64,000 nt of DNA from Bacillus methanolicus (GTDB taxonomy: Bacteria; Bacillota; Bacilli; Bacillales; Cytobacillaceae), in assembly GCF_008764295.1 (NCBI RefSeq), contig NZ_VTQX01000012.1:40407-104406 (forward strand). Reading direction: 5' to 3'. This document shows positions 1-11,157 of this stretch, in pieces. Under the pieces are notes generated by a model, which saw only the letters and a list, made by a program, of their open reading frames with translations, was not told the origin of the DNA and made no database searches. Each line of letters opens with the position of its first letter. Position 1 is the first letter of the stretch. The translations under genes and the position numbers were made by a program.

Positions 1-83
1 CCTGCCAGTTTTTTAGACAAGTAAATATTTCGAAACATGCATATTCTAATGGCTTACATAATAATTTAGAAAAAAGAAGAATG

Positions 84-1398
<1,315 letters not shown>

Positions 1399-1708
1399 TT
1401 ACTACTTCCTTTCATAACGAAGACTGCTACTTCCTATATTTTACCGTATTCTTGCCAAGATTTCATTAATTGTTGCAAAATTGTAATAAAAAAATTAGAA
1501 TTTTCTAAAAACTTGACCTTACGGGTAAAATATATGTGATGTTATTTTAGCGGTTTCTGGAACGAGATGCAAAAAAGAAAAGACTATTTGCGAAGTTCTC
1601 ATAAAAAAAATGGATGAACGAGCGGCATAATTACTGATATTATTCTTATGGTTCTCTCTCGATAATCCTTCAAAGCTGCTCGCTAGCGGGCCTTCTTAAA
1701 AAAAATTG
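1399..1708. other. gene-free interval between cdd and a small membrane gene
   Basis: AT-rich 310-bp stretch with no convincing reading frame on either strand. It should hold the cdd-era promoter because the upstream dgkA terminator separates these genes from the usual dgkA-cdd-era transcription unit. I could not identify unambiguous -35 and -10 boxes on the minus strand. Confidence 0.4.
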
Positions 1709-2023
1709 CTAATAGCTTTCTTCTTTTTTTCCATAAATTTCATAAGCAAAATATCCAATTAATAAACCTAGTCCAGCACCAATAGTGATGGTGAATAATA
1801 AAGAGAGCGGAGAAAACATGCTAATAATTATACCAAGAGCAGAACCAAACATCATACCAAGTGGAATTAAACTATCTAATAAATTTTGAGCACTTTTTGA
1901 TTTCTTCTTACTCAAAGTATTTTTTTTATATTTATGCTTCATTCTTACCACTACAAATATGCCAATCCCACTCACAATGATTAGAGGGAATAAAATACTT
2001 CCGATTTCCAAAACGAATCCCAT
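1709..2023 (-). CDS. small membrane protein of unknown function
   Basis: I do not recognise the family. The 104-residue protein has an N-terminal membrane segment (about residues 5-27). A strongly basic, Lys/Ser-rich linker follows (about 29-46). Two further hydrophobic stretches (about 52-72 and 75-95) contain Gly-rich GAGLGLLIG-type helix packing. It ends in a charged tail. The ATG has a good ribosome site (AAAGGAGGGAGCTAGG). It sits between dgkA and cdd, which are normally adjacent in Bacillus, so it appears to be a lineage-specific insertion with its own transcription. Membrane topology is inference from hydropathy read by eye. Confidence 0.7.
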   Translation of the reverse strand: MGFVLEIGSILFPLIIVSGIGIFVVVRMKHKYKKNTLSKKKSKSAQNLLDSLIPLGMMFGSALGIIISMFSPLSLLFTITIGAGLGLLIGYFAYEIYGKKEESY

Positions 2024-2330
2024 CCTAGCTCCCTCCTTTATTTTTCATTTTAGCATAGTTACTTAGTGAATATTTTAATTGCTTAGAACATTCTTATATA
2101 AATTTTTATTGGAACGAGAAGTTTTCATACTTTGACAACTATCGGAACCTTAAGAGTTTCCCTTACGCGTCTACCAGCCTTCTATGCCAACTACATTGCT
2201 TGGTTTTCATGAATTTTTTTGAAGCTAGCTAGCTCAGTAATCCAAAGGGCTCCCCCTATCATCATGACCAGGTAACTATTTAGGAGCAGTAGAGAAAGTA
2301 CAGCGCTTCAACTAAATATGCGGCAAAAAA
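2024..2330. other. gene-free interval downstream of dgkA
   Basis: No supportable gene. It probably carries the promoter for the small membrane gene at 1709-2023. The dgkA-side terminator lies at its right edge. Confidence 0.4.
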
Positions 2331-2350
2331 ACCTGTAGGCATCTACAGGT
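2331..2350 (-). terminator. intrinsic terminator after dgkA
   Basis: ACCTGTAG, a 4-nt loop and CTACAGGT form a perfect 8-bp stem, with A- and T-runs on either side so it could work in both directions. It lies just past the dgkA stop codon and separates dgkA from cdd-era. Confidence 0.85.
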
Positions 2351-2362
2351 TTTTCTAAGCTT

Positions 2363-2749
2363 TCATCCAATTAGTTTTGGTAAAAAGATAATTAATCCGA
2401 TAATAATGGACAGTAACGCATAGACCATGACAGCTCCAGCAGCGACATCCTTCGCTTGTTTGGCGAGTGGGTGGTAATCACCCGTCGCCAGATCCACTAA
2501 TCTCTCTAATGCTGTGTTGATTAGCTCTAACGAAATAACCCCACCGACAGCAATTAATACGAATAGCCATTCTAAAGCAGTGATTTTTAGAACAAATCCT
2601 GTACCGATAACAAGAATAGAAATCCACATATGAATTCTCATATTTCTTTCTGTCATTATCGTATGCTTTATTCCTTCAAAGGCATAGCTAAATGATTGGC
2701 GGACACCTTTTGCTTTGAACGGGCGCTTATCTCTGTAATCCGTATTCAT
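2363..2749 (-). CDS. dgkA: undecaprenol kinase / diacylglycerol kinase family membrane protein
   Basis: Gram-positive DgkA-family kinase. Characterised Bacillus members phosphorylate undecaprenol, feeding the lipid carrier pool for wall synthesis. The 128-residue protein has a basic N-terminus, the family signature [13 protein letters not shown] near residue 75, and three predicted membrane helices. The start overlaps the 3' end of ybeY by 23 bp. The ribosome site for this ATG is weak (AAAGGG), so translational coupling to ybeY is likely. Confidence 0.93.
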   Translation of the reverse strand: MNTDYRDKRPFKAKGVRQSFSYAFEGIKHTIMTERNMRIHMWISILVIGTGFVLKITALEWLFVLIAVGGVISLELINTALERLVDLATGDYHPLAKQAKDVAAGAVMVYALLSIIIGLIIFLPKLIG

Positions 2750-3197
2750 CTAAAATGACCCTTTGTCGAGCAAACATTTTTTTCTCGTCCTCTTCATTCT
2801 CATGATCATACCCTAATAAATGAAGGAGGCCATGCACCGCAAGAAAGCCAATTTCCCGCTCAAAGCTATGACCATATTCCTCTGCCTGTTCGTGTGCTTT
2901 TTTAATCGAAATAATGATATCTCCCAGCACTCGAGGAAGTTCGTTTCCACTTACTTGAATTTCTCCTTCTCCCATCTCTTCTAAGGCAAAAGAAATCACA
3001 TCTGTAGGATAATCTTTACCGCGATACTCACGATTTATTTCTTGAATTCTTTCATTCGTTACAAAGGTAACCGAAAGCTCGCTCCCCGCTTCCACCATTT
3101 CTTTGCTCGCCGCAAATTGCAATAAATCTTCAAGCTGATCGGTCAGCTTCTCTCCTACTTCATTCGTTTCATCTAAAAAATCAATATTCAAACTCAT
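2727..3197 (-). CDS. ybeY: endoribonuclease YbeY, rRNA maturation factor
   Basis: Single-strand-specific metallo-endoribonuclease involved in 16S rRNA 3'-end maturation and ribosome quality control. The zinc-binding [11 protein letters not shown] motif is present near residue 124, and the length of 156 is standard. The start ATG overlaps the pgpH stop as ATGA, giving tight coupling. It is the usual partner of era, phoH and dgkA in Firmicutes. Confidence 0.96.
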   Translation of the reverse strand: MSLNIDFLDETNEVGEKLTDQLEDLLQFAASKEMVEAGSELSVTFVTNERIQEINREYRGKDYPTDVISFALEEMGEGEIQVSGNELPRVLGDIIISIKKAHEQAEEYGHSFEREIGFLAVHGLLHLLGYDHENEEDEKKMFARQRVILDEYGLQR

Positions 3198-5380
3198 GCT
3201 TGCTTCACCTTCTGTTTAGTCATTTCTGGGTACTCAATGCGCGAATGGAAGATCCCTTTCAATGTTTCACATAACGTATTGGCTACTATTTCTAATTCCT
3301 TTAAAGTTAGATCACATTCATTTAATTGTCCATCCTGCAAGCGATCAGCAATAATATTACGAACTAGACCTTCAATTTGTTCAGGATTCGGACTTGCCAT
3401 GGAACGGACGGCTGCTTCAACACTATCAGCAATACCTATGATAGCCGTTTCCTTCGTCTGGGCCTTTGGACCAGGATAACGATAATCCTTCTCTTCAACC
3501 TCCAATCCGTTCTCTTTTGCTTTATGGTAAAAGAATTTTAATAAAGTCGTACCATGGTGCTGTTCTGCGATATCAATAATTTCCTTCGGAAGCTTATATT
3601 TACGTAAAATCTCCGCGCCATCAGTCGCATGCGCAATAATAATATTCTTGCTTGTCTGCGGAGGCAAACGATCATGAGGATTTTCGATATTCATTTGATT
3701 TTCTATAAAAAACTGGGGTCTATTTGTCTTACCAATGTCATGATAATAACAGCCCACACGTGCTAAAAGTCCATTGGCTCCTATTGCTTCACAAGCAGAT
3801 TCCGATAAATTCGCCACCATCACACTATGATGATAAGTACCAGGTGCCTCTGTTAATATTTTCCTTAACAATGGATGATTAGGGTTCGACAATTCAATTA
3901 ATCGCATCGTTGATAAAATTCCGAAGCCTGCTTCAAAAAATGGTAAAAGCCCAATCGTTAATACTGCAGACGCAATCCCCGAAATAAATGCAGCTACAAA
4001 GTAAAATGTATACTCAAGAGCGTTATAATGAGCATTTTGCATAAACACTAATGCGAATATAACCATTAAATTAATAGCTGAAATAAACAGGCCCGCTTGT
4101 AAAATTTTCGATCTTTGATTTTGCTTGCTTAAAAATAGGATGCCTGCAATTCCACTGCAAAGCAAGTAAATCCCAACATGAAAATTTAGTGCTGACGTCA
4201 CTCCTTCATTGAAAATGATCGTCGCACAAAGAGAAATTGATACTGTCCATAAAAGGGCTAGGCGCTCATCAATTAATATCTTTAATAGCATTGCACCCAT
4301 CGCAACAGGAAATACATAACCTATTTCCGAGTATTCAAGCTGAATAAGACTAATTCCCTTTAATAATAAAATTGAGAAAATAAAAATAATGCTAAAAAGC
4401 AAAAGATAATTTTGCCTCGTTTCTCCCTTGAGCTTTAGCTCGTAAAAATAATAATATAAAGCAGTCAGCAAAATAATGATAAACAAACCAAGGCCGATAA
4501 ATGGAAGAAGTGAGTTTTCATTATCCAATAAGCCAACGAGCTCTAGCTGACGATAAATTTCTGGGTTGATGAGCTGATTTTCTTCAACAATAATTTGCCC
4601 CTGCAAAATTTTCACAGGCTCTACACTTTCTCTTGCCTGTTGTCTTAGTTCCTGTGTTGCCTCGACATCAAAAAACTCATTTTGCATGATAGCGTAACGT
4701 CCAAGTTCAATTACAGCATTTTTTAAATTGCTTTCTAAGTTTGTATATCTTAATTCATCTTCCACCCTTTTTTTAGCATTCTCGACTTCATCGGCGGGAA
4801 TTTTATTTTTCATAATATTATTAATTGCTGTTACTGTTAAATCTTTGGCAATGGAGAGGTCTGCCGTCGATGTCGAAACGAGGGCTGTAAAAGTTGCATC
4901 TGATACATCATTGGCAACATCTTCCGTTAAACGTTCCTTTAGCATGTCAATCTTTTCGCTAGTCGTTACCGATTGATTTGGAGTGGATCCATTGCCAGTA
5001 CTATTATTAGCAGCACCCTCTTCCAAATCCGTATTTGGTGCCTCTAACTCTTTTTTTAAGGCGAGTGAAGAATCAAAAATCGAAGTAATGAGATCGACTC
5101 GATTTTCATTAATTTCTTTTTTTAACACATAGACATCCGCCACTTGTTCTTCTGCAGCTTCGCGCTTCCTTTCAGTACTTTCTCGATCCGAGACTGTCAC
5201 CGGAGACCGAATTGCTTCAGTTGCAACAGAGAAAAGGTTTAGATTCAGCTTTTCAGGCTTAACATTACTATACATGACGAGGTATAAAACAAAGCCCAAA
5301 ATTAGGAATAATGCTACTCTAAAGAATGTAATATCTAATAAATTGCGAATTTTGGCTAATTGTCGCTGAAATTTCTCCAT
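3194..5380 (-). CDS. pgpH: cyclic-di-AMP phosphodiesterase PgpH (7TM-HD family)
   Basis: Membrane enzyme that hydrolyses c-di-AMP to pApA, lowering the second messenger that controls potassium and osmolyte balance. The 728-residue protein has an N-terminal membrane anchor followed by a large extracellular domain (to about residue 285). A block of seven membrane helices follows (about 290-480). The cytoplasmic HD domain contains HHSVMVANL and [11 protein letters not shown] (about 515-550). It starts at ATG after GGAGGAAATAGA. A terminator after phoH and a 269-bp gap imply its own promoter. Confidence 0.96.
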   Translation of the reverse strand: MEKFQRQLAKIRNLLDITFFRVALFLILGFVLYLVMYSNVKPEKLNLNLFSVATEAIRSPVTVSDRESTERKREAAEEQVADVYVLKKEINENRVDLITSIFDSSLALKKELEAPNTDLEEGAANNSTGNGSTPNQSVTTSEKIDMLKERLTEDVANDVSDATFTALVSTSTADLSIAKDLTVTAINNIMKNKIPADEVENAKKRVEDELRYTNLESNLKNAVIELGRYAIMQNEFFDVEATQELRQQARESVEPVKILQGQIIVEENQLINPEIYRQLELVGLLDNENSLLPFIGLGLFIIILLTALYYYFYELKLKGETRQNYLLLFSIIFIFSILLLKGISLIQLEYSEIGYVFPVAMGAMLLKILIDERLALLWTVSISLCATIIFNEGVTSALNFHVGIYLLCSGIAGILFLSKQNQRSKILQAGLFISAINLMVIFALVFMQNAHYNALEYTFYFVAAFISGIASAVLTIGLLPFFEAGFGILSTMRLIELSNPNHPLLRKILTEAPGTYHHSVMVANLSESACEAIGANGLLARVGCYYHDIGKTNRPQFFIENQMNIENPHDRLPPQTSKNIIIAHATDGAEILRKYKLPKEIIDIAEQHHGTTLLKFFYHKAKENGLEVEEKDYRYPGPKAQTKETAIIGIADSVEAAVRSMASPNPEQIEGLVRNIIADRLQDGQLNECDLTLKELEIVANTLCETLKGIFHSRIEYPEMTKQKVKQA

Positions 5381-5610
5381 TCTATTTCCTCCTACATCGT
5401 CAAAGTAATGTCAGCAACAAATACTCACTCGTTTTTGAAGCTTAACAAATATCGCCTTATTATATGTATATGGTTTTTATGAGCAAAAATAAACATCGAT
5501 TCTTGTCATAAAATAGTTCCAAATGAATGGAATAGCCACTCACTTATGAAAATGATAACAGGTTTCCTTCCAAGTTTCACCTATATTTTCTAGTTTTCGC
5601 GATGAAAAAA

Positions 5611-5633
5611 GCCGTTTGGAAAGTCCAAACGGC
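5611..5633 (-). terminator. intrinsic terminator after phoH
   Basis: A perfect 10-bp stem (GCCGTTTGGA / TCCAAACGGC) with a 3-nt loop, followed on the minus strand by TTTTTT. It lies 17 bp past the phoH stop. Confidence 0.92.
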
Positions 5634-5649
5634 TTAGTAGTTAGCGATT

Positions 5650-6603
5650 TTAAGTTTCATATGCTTGGATAATTTTAGCAACCAGCGGATGCCTCACAAC
5701 ATCGGATTGCTCAAGATGAACCATTCCAACTCCTTTTACATCCTGCAATCTTTTCTCTGCTTCTACAAGTCCTGATTGAACTCCTTTAGGGAGATCGATT
5801 TGTGTTTTATCACCTGTAATAACCATCTTCGAGCCAAATCCAAGGCGAGTTAGAAACATTTTCATTTGTGCATTTGTCGTATTTTGAGCTTCATCCAATA
5901 TGACATACGCATCATCAAGCGTCCGCCCACGCATATAGGCCAAGGGTGCAATTTCAATCGTTCCTCTGTCAATCATTCTTCCCGTATGCTCAGTCCCTAA
6001 AATATCATGTAAGGCATCATATAACGGCCTTAAATAAGGATCGACCTTTTCTTTCAAATCGCCTGGTAAAAAACCAAGGCTTTCTCCCGCCTCGACAGCC
6101 GGACGGGTAAGAATAATTCGCTTTACACTTCCATTTTTTAAAGCATGAATCGCCATCACAACCGCTAAATAAGTTTTCCCTGTTCCCGCAGGCCCAATTC
6201 CAAAAACAAGATCATGCTTTTTCATCGCTGCAATATACTGCTGCTGGCCAAGGGTTTTTACACGAATTGATTTTCCCTTTGCATTTTTTGTAATTTCTTC
6301 TTCATAAATATCCTTAAAATAATTGAGCGTTCCCTTCTTGGCCATTTGAATAGCATACATGACATCGCGACCAGAAATATTGATTCCCTTGCGAATGACA
6401 TAGAGCAGCTGTTCAATGATGTGCGAGACGAGCTCTACATTATTTTCATTCCCAGAGACATGAACTGTTTCGCCCCTAGTAATAATGGACACGTTTAACT
6501 CAGCTTCCAAAATTTTAATATTCGCATCTGAATTGCCAAGTAAAGAAACCGCTTCATTTGGGTTTTCTAATTGTACTTTAATAGTTGTTAATTCTTCTGT
6601 CAT
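5650..6603 (-). CDS. phoH: PhoH-like ATPase with KH domain
   Basis: Cytoplasmic ATPase of the PhoH family, thought to act in RNA metabolism together with YbeY. The N-terminal region (about 1-100) resembles a KH-type domain. The helicase-like core carries Walker A GPAGTGKT near residue 138 and Walker B VILDEAQN near 233. The length of 317 is typical. The ATG overlaps the yqfD stop (ATGA). Exact substrate is not established for the family. Confidence 0.94.
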   Translation of the reverse strand: MTEELTTIKVQLENPNEAVSLLGNSDANIKILEAELNVSIITRGETVHVSGNENNVELVSHIIEQLLYVIRKGINISGRDVMYAIQMAKKGTLNYFKDIYEEEITKNAKGKSIRVKTLGQQQYIAAMKKHDLVFGIGPAGTGKTYLAVVMAIHALKNGSVKRIILTRPAVEAGESLGFLPGDLKEKVDPYLRPLYDALHDILGTEHTGRMIDRGTIEIAPLAYMRGRTLDDAYVILDEAQNTTNAQMKMFLTRLGFGSKMVITGDKTQIDLPKGVQSGLVEAEKRLQDVKGVGMVHLEQSDVVRHPLVAKIIQAYET

Positions 6604-7793
6604 TCCGACTCTCCTTGAATGATGGGGTATGATTTTGCAATATTCTCGATCACTTGGAAATGCATTGATAAATATACTTTACCATTCTGGATTGTTTGGC
6701 GCAAAACTTTTTCTCCCTTAATAGTAGCATCTTCAGGTAAGCCATTTTTTATATCTGTTCTTGCCATTTCTTTTGCTGCTTCAATTGCTTCATCATCTTT
6801 ATATAGTCTTGTTACATGTTCACTCTCTCGATACGTATCCTGAATATAAGTAATTGGCAATTCCCATTTTAAAAATTTAAATTTTTTCTCTTTCCTTTCT
6901 TTTTCAAATGTCTTATAACTATGATCTTTAAAACCCCAAACCGGAATGGAGAAATCCGTAATTTTAAGAAAGTGTTTCCTTAGCTCATTACCATTAAACA
7001 CTTGAAAACTACTTTTTAAAGGTAAAATCACTTCAGACTTGTACCAAATTTCACCATATACTTCTCCCTTAGCTGAAACAGACTTTGTTTGTCCTTCCTT
7101 GCCAATTTGTCCTGATACTAAAAGCTGTCCAGGTTTCACATGATCATGGATATCGACTTTTGGCTGTCCTTCTTCAATAAACATATCTACAATTACCGCT
7201 TTTTTTGCAGCTACTAAATTTTGCGGCCCGAGCTTCTCTGGCTCCTCCGGAACATTTTTTTCGACCACTTGAAAATGATAGGTTGTCCCCTGCAACTCGA
7301 CACCAACCCATGTTACCTCTTCAATCGCGTTCATTATTGCTCGCTGAATTCCTTCCGGTTCCTCAACGAAGAACTGCAATTGCCCCTTTTTTAATCCAAT
7401 GGCATCCAATTCCTTCCTAATTTTGTGCTCTGTAGCCGGATCGGCCCCCTTTATTTCGATGCCCCAGATCATATTCGATAAAAGGAAAAGGATCGTTAAA
7501 AAAAGAATTGCTCCGGTAAAAAAACCGCTGTTCTTAAAGAGGCGTCGAATTAAAAACGGAAGGCCTGTCCTCTTTAAAAATTTCACCTTACATCCTGAAT
7601 TTCTCACCGCTTGCTTCAGCTCTTTCATATCTTTCAATGACATTTTGAAGGTCATTGTCTCTAATCCATGCTTTTTAACGTCCCAAATTAAAATTCCATT
7701 CCTCGAAAGACGGTTAATGAACCTTTCTAACCCAGTTCCCGTTGCTTTAATCGTAACAATCCCCCAAAAAAAATAGATCCAATGATTTCTCAT
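6600..7793 (-). CDS. yqfD: sporulation protein YqfD
   Basis: Homologue of B. subtilis YqfD and clostridial SpoIV-type proteins, expressed in the mother cell under sigma-E in B. subtilis. The 397 residues start with a basic region. A single strong membrane helix follows (about 91-112, TGAILFLTILFLLSNMIWG), then a large extracytoplasmic domain. The start ATG follows AGGAGGCTAAGAA. It lies directly downstream of yqfC. Confidence 0.93.
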   Translation of the reverse strand: MRNHWIYFFWGIVTIKATGTGLERFINRLSRNGILIWDVKKHGLETMTFKMSLKDMKELKQAVRNSGCKVKFLKRTGLPFLIRRLFKNSGFFTGAILFLTILFLLSNMIWGIEIKGADPATEHKIRKELDAIGLKKGQLQFFVEEPEGIQRAIMNAIEEVTWVGVELQGTTYHFQVVEKNVPEEPEKLGPQNLVAAKKAVIVDMFIEEGQPKVDIHDHVKPGQLLVSGQIGKEGQTKSVSAKGEVYGEIWYKSEVILPLKSSFQVFNGNELRKHFLKITDFSIPVWGFKDHSYKTFEKERKEKKFKFLKWELPITYIQDTYRESEHVTRLYKDDEAIEAAKEMARTDIKNGLPEDATIKGEKVLRQTIQNGKVYLSMHFQVIENIAKSYPIIQGESE

Positions 7794-7824
7794 TTCTTAG
7801 CCTCCTGCACTTCTTTTTAACAGA

Positions 7825-7851
7825 AAGGAAATCACCTAGAGGATTTCCTTT
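7825..7851. repeat. hairpin between yqfC and yqfD
   Basis: AAAGGAAATC and GATTTCCTTT form a 10-bp stem. A T-run follows on the plus strand rather than on the minus strand, so it does not look like a terminator for yqfC. It may be a processing or stabilising element in the yqfC-yqfD message. Function is inference. Confidence 0.5.
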
Positions 7852-7858
7852 CCCTTTT

Positions 7859-8143
7859 TTATTCCTTCAAAAAAAGAACTTGATCAATTTTTCCTTCTAG
7901 AAGGATCTCTTCTGGAAGAATCGTTTTTATAACAAATGCCTTTCCTTTTACTAATAATTGTCCTTGCTTTAAAAGGAGTCTAACTTCCTTGTCAGAAAAT
8001 GCTATCAATCCCCGGTGGTTCTCAATGTATATGTGAATTTGACCGATCATCGTTATTCGGGGTAGGTCCATCATGACATCTTGAGGAAGCTCCATTTGTG
8101 TTGTCATCCAGCTTTTTATGCGATGTCCCCACTTTTTTGCCAT
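7859..8143 (-). CDS. yqfC: sporulation protein YqfC
   Basis: Small protein of the YabP/YqfC family, partner of YqfD in the sporulating mother cell. The 94 residues contain the family beta-rich core, with the GRIxIYIENHRGLIAFSDKEVRL-type segment around residues 40-60. I chose the ATG at 8143 (MAKKWGHRI). A longer frame to 8164 would start inside a terminator hairpin. The only available Shine-Dalgarno (AAAGGGGG) is inside the 3' arm of that hairpin, which is unusual; see findings. Confidence 0.9.
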   Translation of the reverse strand: MAKKWGHRIKSWMTTQMELPQDVMMDLPRITMIGQIHIYIENHRGLIAFSDKEVRLLLKQGQLLVKGKAFVIKTILPEEILLEGKIDQVLFLKE

Positions 8144-8149
8144 AAAAAA

Positions 8150-8193
8150 AGAACCCCCTTTCATCTCATATTTATGAGATGAAAGGGGGTTCT
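8150..8193 (-). terminator. perfect 21-bp terminator hairpin touching the yqfC start
   Basis: Two perfectly complementary 21-nt arms (8150-8170 and 8173-8193) are followed on the minus strand by TTTTTT and then directly by the yqfC ATG. It starts 11 nt after the stop of the gene at 8205-8681, so it terminates the nfeD-floA operon. Its 3' arm contains the yqfC ribosome site. Confidence 0.93.
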
Positions 8194-8204
8194 AGCACTT
8201 CTTT

Positions 8205-8681
8205 TTATCGCGAGCGAAAGTTCATGGAACGATGAGGCTTCTTCGCTCTTGGCGGACCAAGTATTTCAGACCAAATAATCGCATCCGCCAGTTTTTCCCC
8301 TTCAACCTTGAAGGTTCGGCCGCTTTTAGCAACACTTTCCATCAATGGCTGTGATTGTTCATTTATACGACTTAGCGTATTCATTCTACTTACTTTATCA
8401 GCGTACTGTTCTTGCTGTTTTTTCAAAGCGGCAATTTTTGCTTCTGCCTCTTTTTTTGTATCCACGTATTCATTATAAATCGGCTTGGCTGGTGCCTCTT
8501 CTACAAGCTCTCTAAATACCTCAGCCATCGGGTTTGAAGGTGGAGGATTCTCAGTGCTTGTCGTTGAAGCTTGCCTTGTAGGTTTCTTATTCGCCGGTTT
8601 TTCTTTGTTTGTTTTAAACATCGACGAAAGGATTCCTAAAAGGATAATCAGTATAAAAGGGTTATCTAATAAGAATTGCAA
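8205..8681 (-). CDS. membrane-anchored protein of unknown function, yqfB position
   Basis: A 158-residue protein with a hydrophobic N-terminal anchor (LLDNPFILIILLGILSSMF, about residues 4-22). A Lys/Thr/Pro-rich linker follows, then a probable coiled coil (about 70-105, charged, with KKEAEAKIAALKKQQEQYADK). The C-terminus is basic. It starts with TTG after GGGAGG. It occupies the slot of yqfB between floA and yqfC, but I cannot confirm homology. The location suggests it is co-expressed with the flotillin system. Confidence 0.7.
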   Translation of the reverse strand: MQFLLDNPFILIILLGILSSMFKTNKEKPANKKPTRQASTTSTENPPPSNPMAEVFRELVEEAPAKPIYNEYVDTKKEAEAKIAALKKQQEQYADKVSRMNTLSRINEQSQPLMESVAKSGRTFKVEGEKLADAIIWSEILGPPRAKKPHRSMNFRSR

Positions 8682-8735
8682 GAGAGGCTACCTCCCTTCT
8701 TTAATTAGGAGCCGTTTTTCTTTCTGGCACTTCAT

Positions 8736-9734
8736 CTAGTCGTTCTTTTTCCCATTTTCATCATCAGTTATTTTACCGATCGAATCTCTCATATCGGTAT
8801 CCGCTGAAATATTTTGAATATTCATATAATCCATTACACCGATATTTCCAGATTTAAGCGCTTCTGCCATCGCAAGTGGTACAGTTGCTTCGGCTTCGAC
8901 CACTTTTGCTCTCATTTCTTCGACACGCGCCTTCATTTCTTGCTCTTGGGCTACTGCCATTGCACGACGTTCTTCTGCCTTTGCTTGTGCAATTTTCTTA
9001 TCCGCTTCAGCTTGCTCTGTTTGTAACTCAGCTCCGATATTTTTACCGATATCAACATCTGCAATATCGATCGAAAGAATTTCAAAGGCAGTTCCAGAAT
9101 CTAAACCTTTTGACAAAACTGTTTGAGAAATCATATCAGGATTTTCTAATACTTTTTTATGGTTGTCAGACGAACCGATGGTCGAGACAATTCCCTCACC
9201 AACACGGGCAATGACTGTTTCTTCACCCGCACCACCGACGAGACGCTCAATATTTGCGCGAACGGTGATTCTTGCTTTTGCTTTCACTTCAATCCCATCC
9301 ATCGCCACACCGGCAATAAATGGAGTTTCAATTACTTTTGGATTTACGCTCATTTGCACCGCTTCAAGAACATCACGGCCCGCTAAATCAATTGCGGCAC
9401 AGCGTTCAAAAGAAAGCTCAATATTTGCTCTTTGCGCTGCAATTAGTGCATTTACCACTCTATCGACATTACCACCAGCAAGGTAATGACTTTCCAATTG
9501 GTTCGTTGTAACATTAAGTCCCGCTTTATGGGCTTTAATTAACGGATTAATAACTCGGCTTGGAATAACTCTTCGTAATCTCATTCCAATAAGTGTGAAG
9601 ATGCTAACTTTCACTCCTGCTGCGAGCGCTGAAATCCACAGCATCACTGGTACAAATGTTAGTAACACGGCGATGAGAATAATACCGAGTACTATTGCCA
9701 CTAATAAAAATATCGTTGGTGCATCAATAGGCAT
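8736..9734 (-). CDS. floA: flotillin-like protein FloA
   Basis: Scaffold of functional membrane microdomains, working with FloT in B. subtilis. The 332 residues start with a hydrophobic hairpin (about 5-50, two closely spaced segments). A PHB/SPFH-type domain follows, then a charged Ala/Glu-rich coiled coil (about 235-290) and a short acidic tail. The start ATG follows AAGGAGGAAACAAT. It lies 18 bp downstream of nfeD, in the standard sigma-W operon arrangement. Confidence 0.96.
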   Translation of the reverse strand: MPIDAPTIFLLVAIVLGIILIAVLLTFVPVMLWISALAAGVKVSIFTLIGMRLRRVIPSRVINPLIKAHKAGLNVTTNQLESHYLAGGNVDRVVNALIAAQRANIELSFERCAAIDLAGRDVLEAVQMSVNPKVIETPFIAGVAMDGIEVKAKARITVRANIERLVGGAGEETVIARVGEGIVSTIGSSDNHKKVLENPDMISQTVLSKGLDSGTAFEILSIDIADVDIGKNIGAELQTEQAEADKKIAQAKAEERRAMAVAQEQEMKARVEEMRAKVVEAEATVPLAMAEALKSGNIGVMDYMNIQNISADTDMRDSIGKITDDENGKKND

Positions 9735-9752
9735 ATTGTTTCCTCCTTAAAG

Positions 9753-11093
9753 CTATTCTTTATTTAAATTTGGTATTTCTCGAACAACAATTCTTGCTCC
9801 TTCTACTTTAACAATTTTAACCATTTTATTTTTTTCAATATAAGATCCTTCGCTAACAACGTCAAGGCGCTCATCTTCAACAAGCACAGTTCCTGATGGT
9901 CGCAATGCGGTTAACGTTTGCCCAACAAGACCAATAAGCTCTGTTCTCGTTTTATTCGATACATAGCCGCTTTCTGTATTCGTAGAGTCTCTCAACACAA
10001 TCTTCCTGAATATTTTCATCTTTTTACCAAACACCTTTATCATTAAGATAGAAGCTAAAATGGACACTCCAATGGCGATTAGTAAAGATATTCCCATGTA
10101 GACCACATTATCCGTGGCAAGGAACAAACTCGCCAATATGGAAATAAACCCTATTATTCCTGCTACTCCTCCCGGCAGGAATAACTCCAGGATAATAAGT
10201 GCTACCCCGAGGACAAATAAGATTAGCGTCTCATAGCCGGCAAGGCCTGCCACTAAATGACCATAAAAGAACAATAAGAGCGCCGAGATTCCCATGAATC
10301 CAGGAATGCCAAAACCAGGTGAATATAGTTCGAGAACTAATCCTAAGCTCCCTACAGATAGCAAAATAGGAATGACAATTGGATTCGTTATAAATCTTGC
10401 CAATTTCTCAGCAAAACTTTCATCAAGAGTACGAATTTCAGCGTTTGGATAGCCGATTTGTACTAATACTTCATCAATTGAAGCGACGGTACCTTCAGAG
10501 TATCCAACCTCAAATGCTTGATCAGATGTCAAGGTTAAAAGCTTTCCTTTCGGAGCACCTAGATCAGGCAAATCGACATCCACATCTGCCATGGCTAATG
10601 CATAAATTGGATCGCGGCCGTTTTGCTCCGCAGCTCCTTTCATTGCGCTCAGCCAATACGATTGCGCTTTTTGATCCGCTGCATTGCCTTCTGAATCAAT
10701 AATTGCAGCCGCCCCCATCGTTGCACCTGGTACCATGTATATCTCATCCGTGTTTAACGAGATGAAAGCACCTGCAGATAAGGCATCTTTATTAATAAAT
10801 GAGACCGTTTTAACAGATGTAGATGTGAACAATTTCCCAATTTCACCTGCTGCATCAACAGCTCCACCAGGCGTATTTATTTCAAAAATAATCGCTTTCG
10901 CATTTTCCTTCTCCGCAGTTTCTACTCCCCGCTTTAAGAAAGATGATAAGCCTTTCTCAACAGAATTTTCGATTGGTACAACGTAAACTACATCATTATC
11001 AGCTTTCCCGTGAAATGGCAGTGATAGGATGATGAGGGCTGCTAGAAAAGAAAGGAGCGTAACTACCCTTCTGAGCCTCAAATGGCTTTGCAC
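9753..11093 (-). CDS. yqeZ: NfeD family membrane serine protease-like protein (YqeZ)
   Basis: Partner protein of FloA with a ClpP-like N-terminal domain (candidate catalytic Ser in LSAGAFISL, about residue 100). A block of four or five membrane helices follows (about 230-365), then a soluble C-terminal NfeD OB-fold domain. A signal-type helix begins the protein. I place the start at GTG 11093, after GGGGGGAAGATT. The ATG at 11111 has no ribosome site and would leave a leader of only about a dozen bases from the sigma-W promoter. 446 residues. Confidence 0.9.
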   Translation of the reverse strand: MQSHLRLRRVVTLLSFLAALIILSLPFHGKADNDVVYVVPIENSVEKGLSSFLKRGVETAEKENAKAIIFEINTPGGAVDAAGEIGKLFTSTSVKTVSFINKDALSAGAFISLNTDEIYMVPGATMGAAAIIDSEGNAADQKAQSYWLSAMKGAAEQNGRDPIYALAMADVDVDLPDLGAPKGKLLTLTSDQAFEVGYSEGTVASIDEVLVQIGYPNAEIRTLDESFAEKLARFITNPIVIPILLSVGSLGLVLELYSPGFGIPGFMGISALLLFFYGHLVAGLAGYETLILFVLGVALIILELFLPGGVAGIIGFISILASLFLATDNVVYMGISLLIAIGVSILASILMIKVFGKKMKIFRKIVLRDSTNTESGYVSNKTRTELIGLVGQTLTALRPSGTVLVEDERLDVVSEGSYIEKNKMVKIVKVEGARIVVREIPNLNKE

Positions 11094-11130
11094 AATCTTC
11101 CCCCCTCTCATATATAACGATAGTAATCAA

Positions 11131-11157
11131 TACGGATGAAAGCGTGAAAAGGTTTCA
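11131..11157 (-). promoter_or_regulatory. sigma-W promoter for nfeD-floA
   Basis: On the minus strand TGAAAC (11152-11157) and CGTA (11131-11134) are separated by 17 bp, matching the sigma-W consensus closely. The yqeZ-floA operon of B. subtilis is a known sigma-W target, so this operon is probably induced by envelope stress here too. Confidence 0.85.

Noticed and set aside
1..83. Possible yqzL-type gene downstream of era
   Set aside because: Only a nine-codon frame starting ATG is seen on the minus strand and it does not resemble YqzL; nothing is supportable before the window edge.
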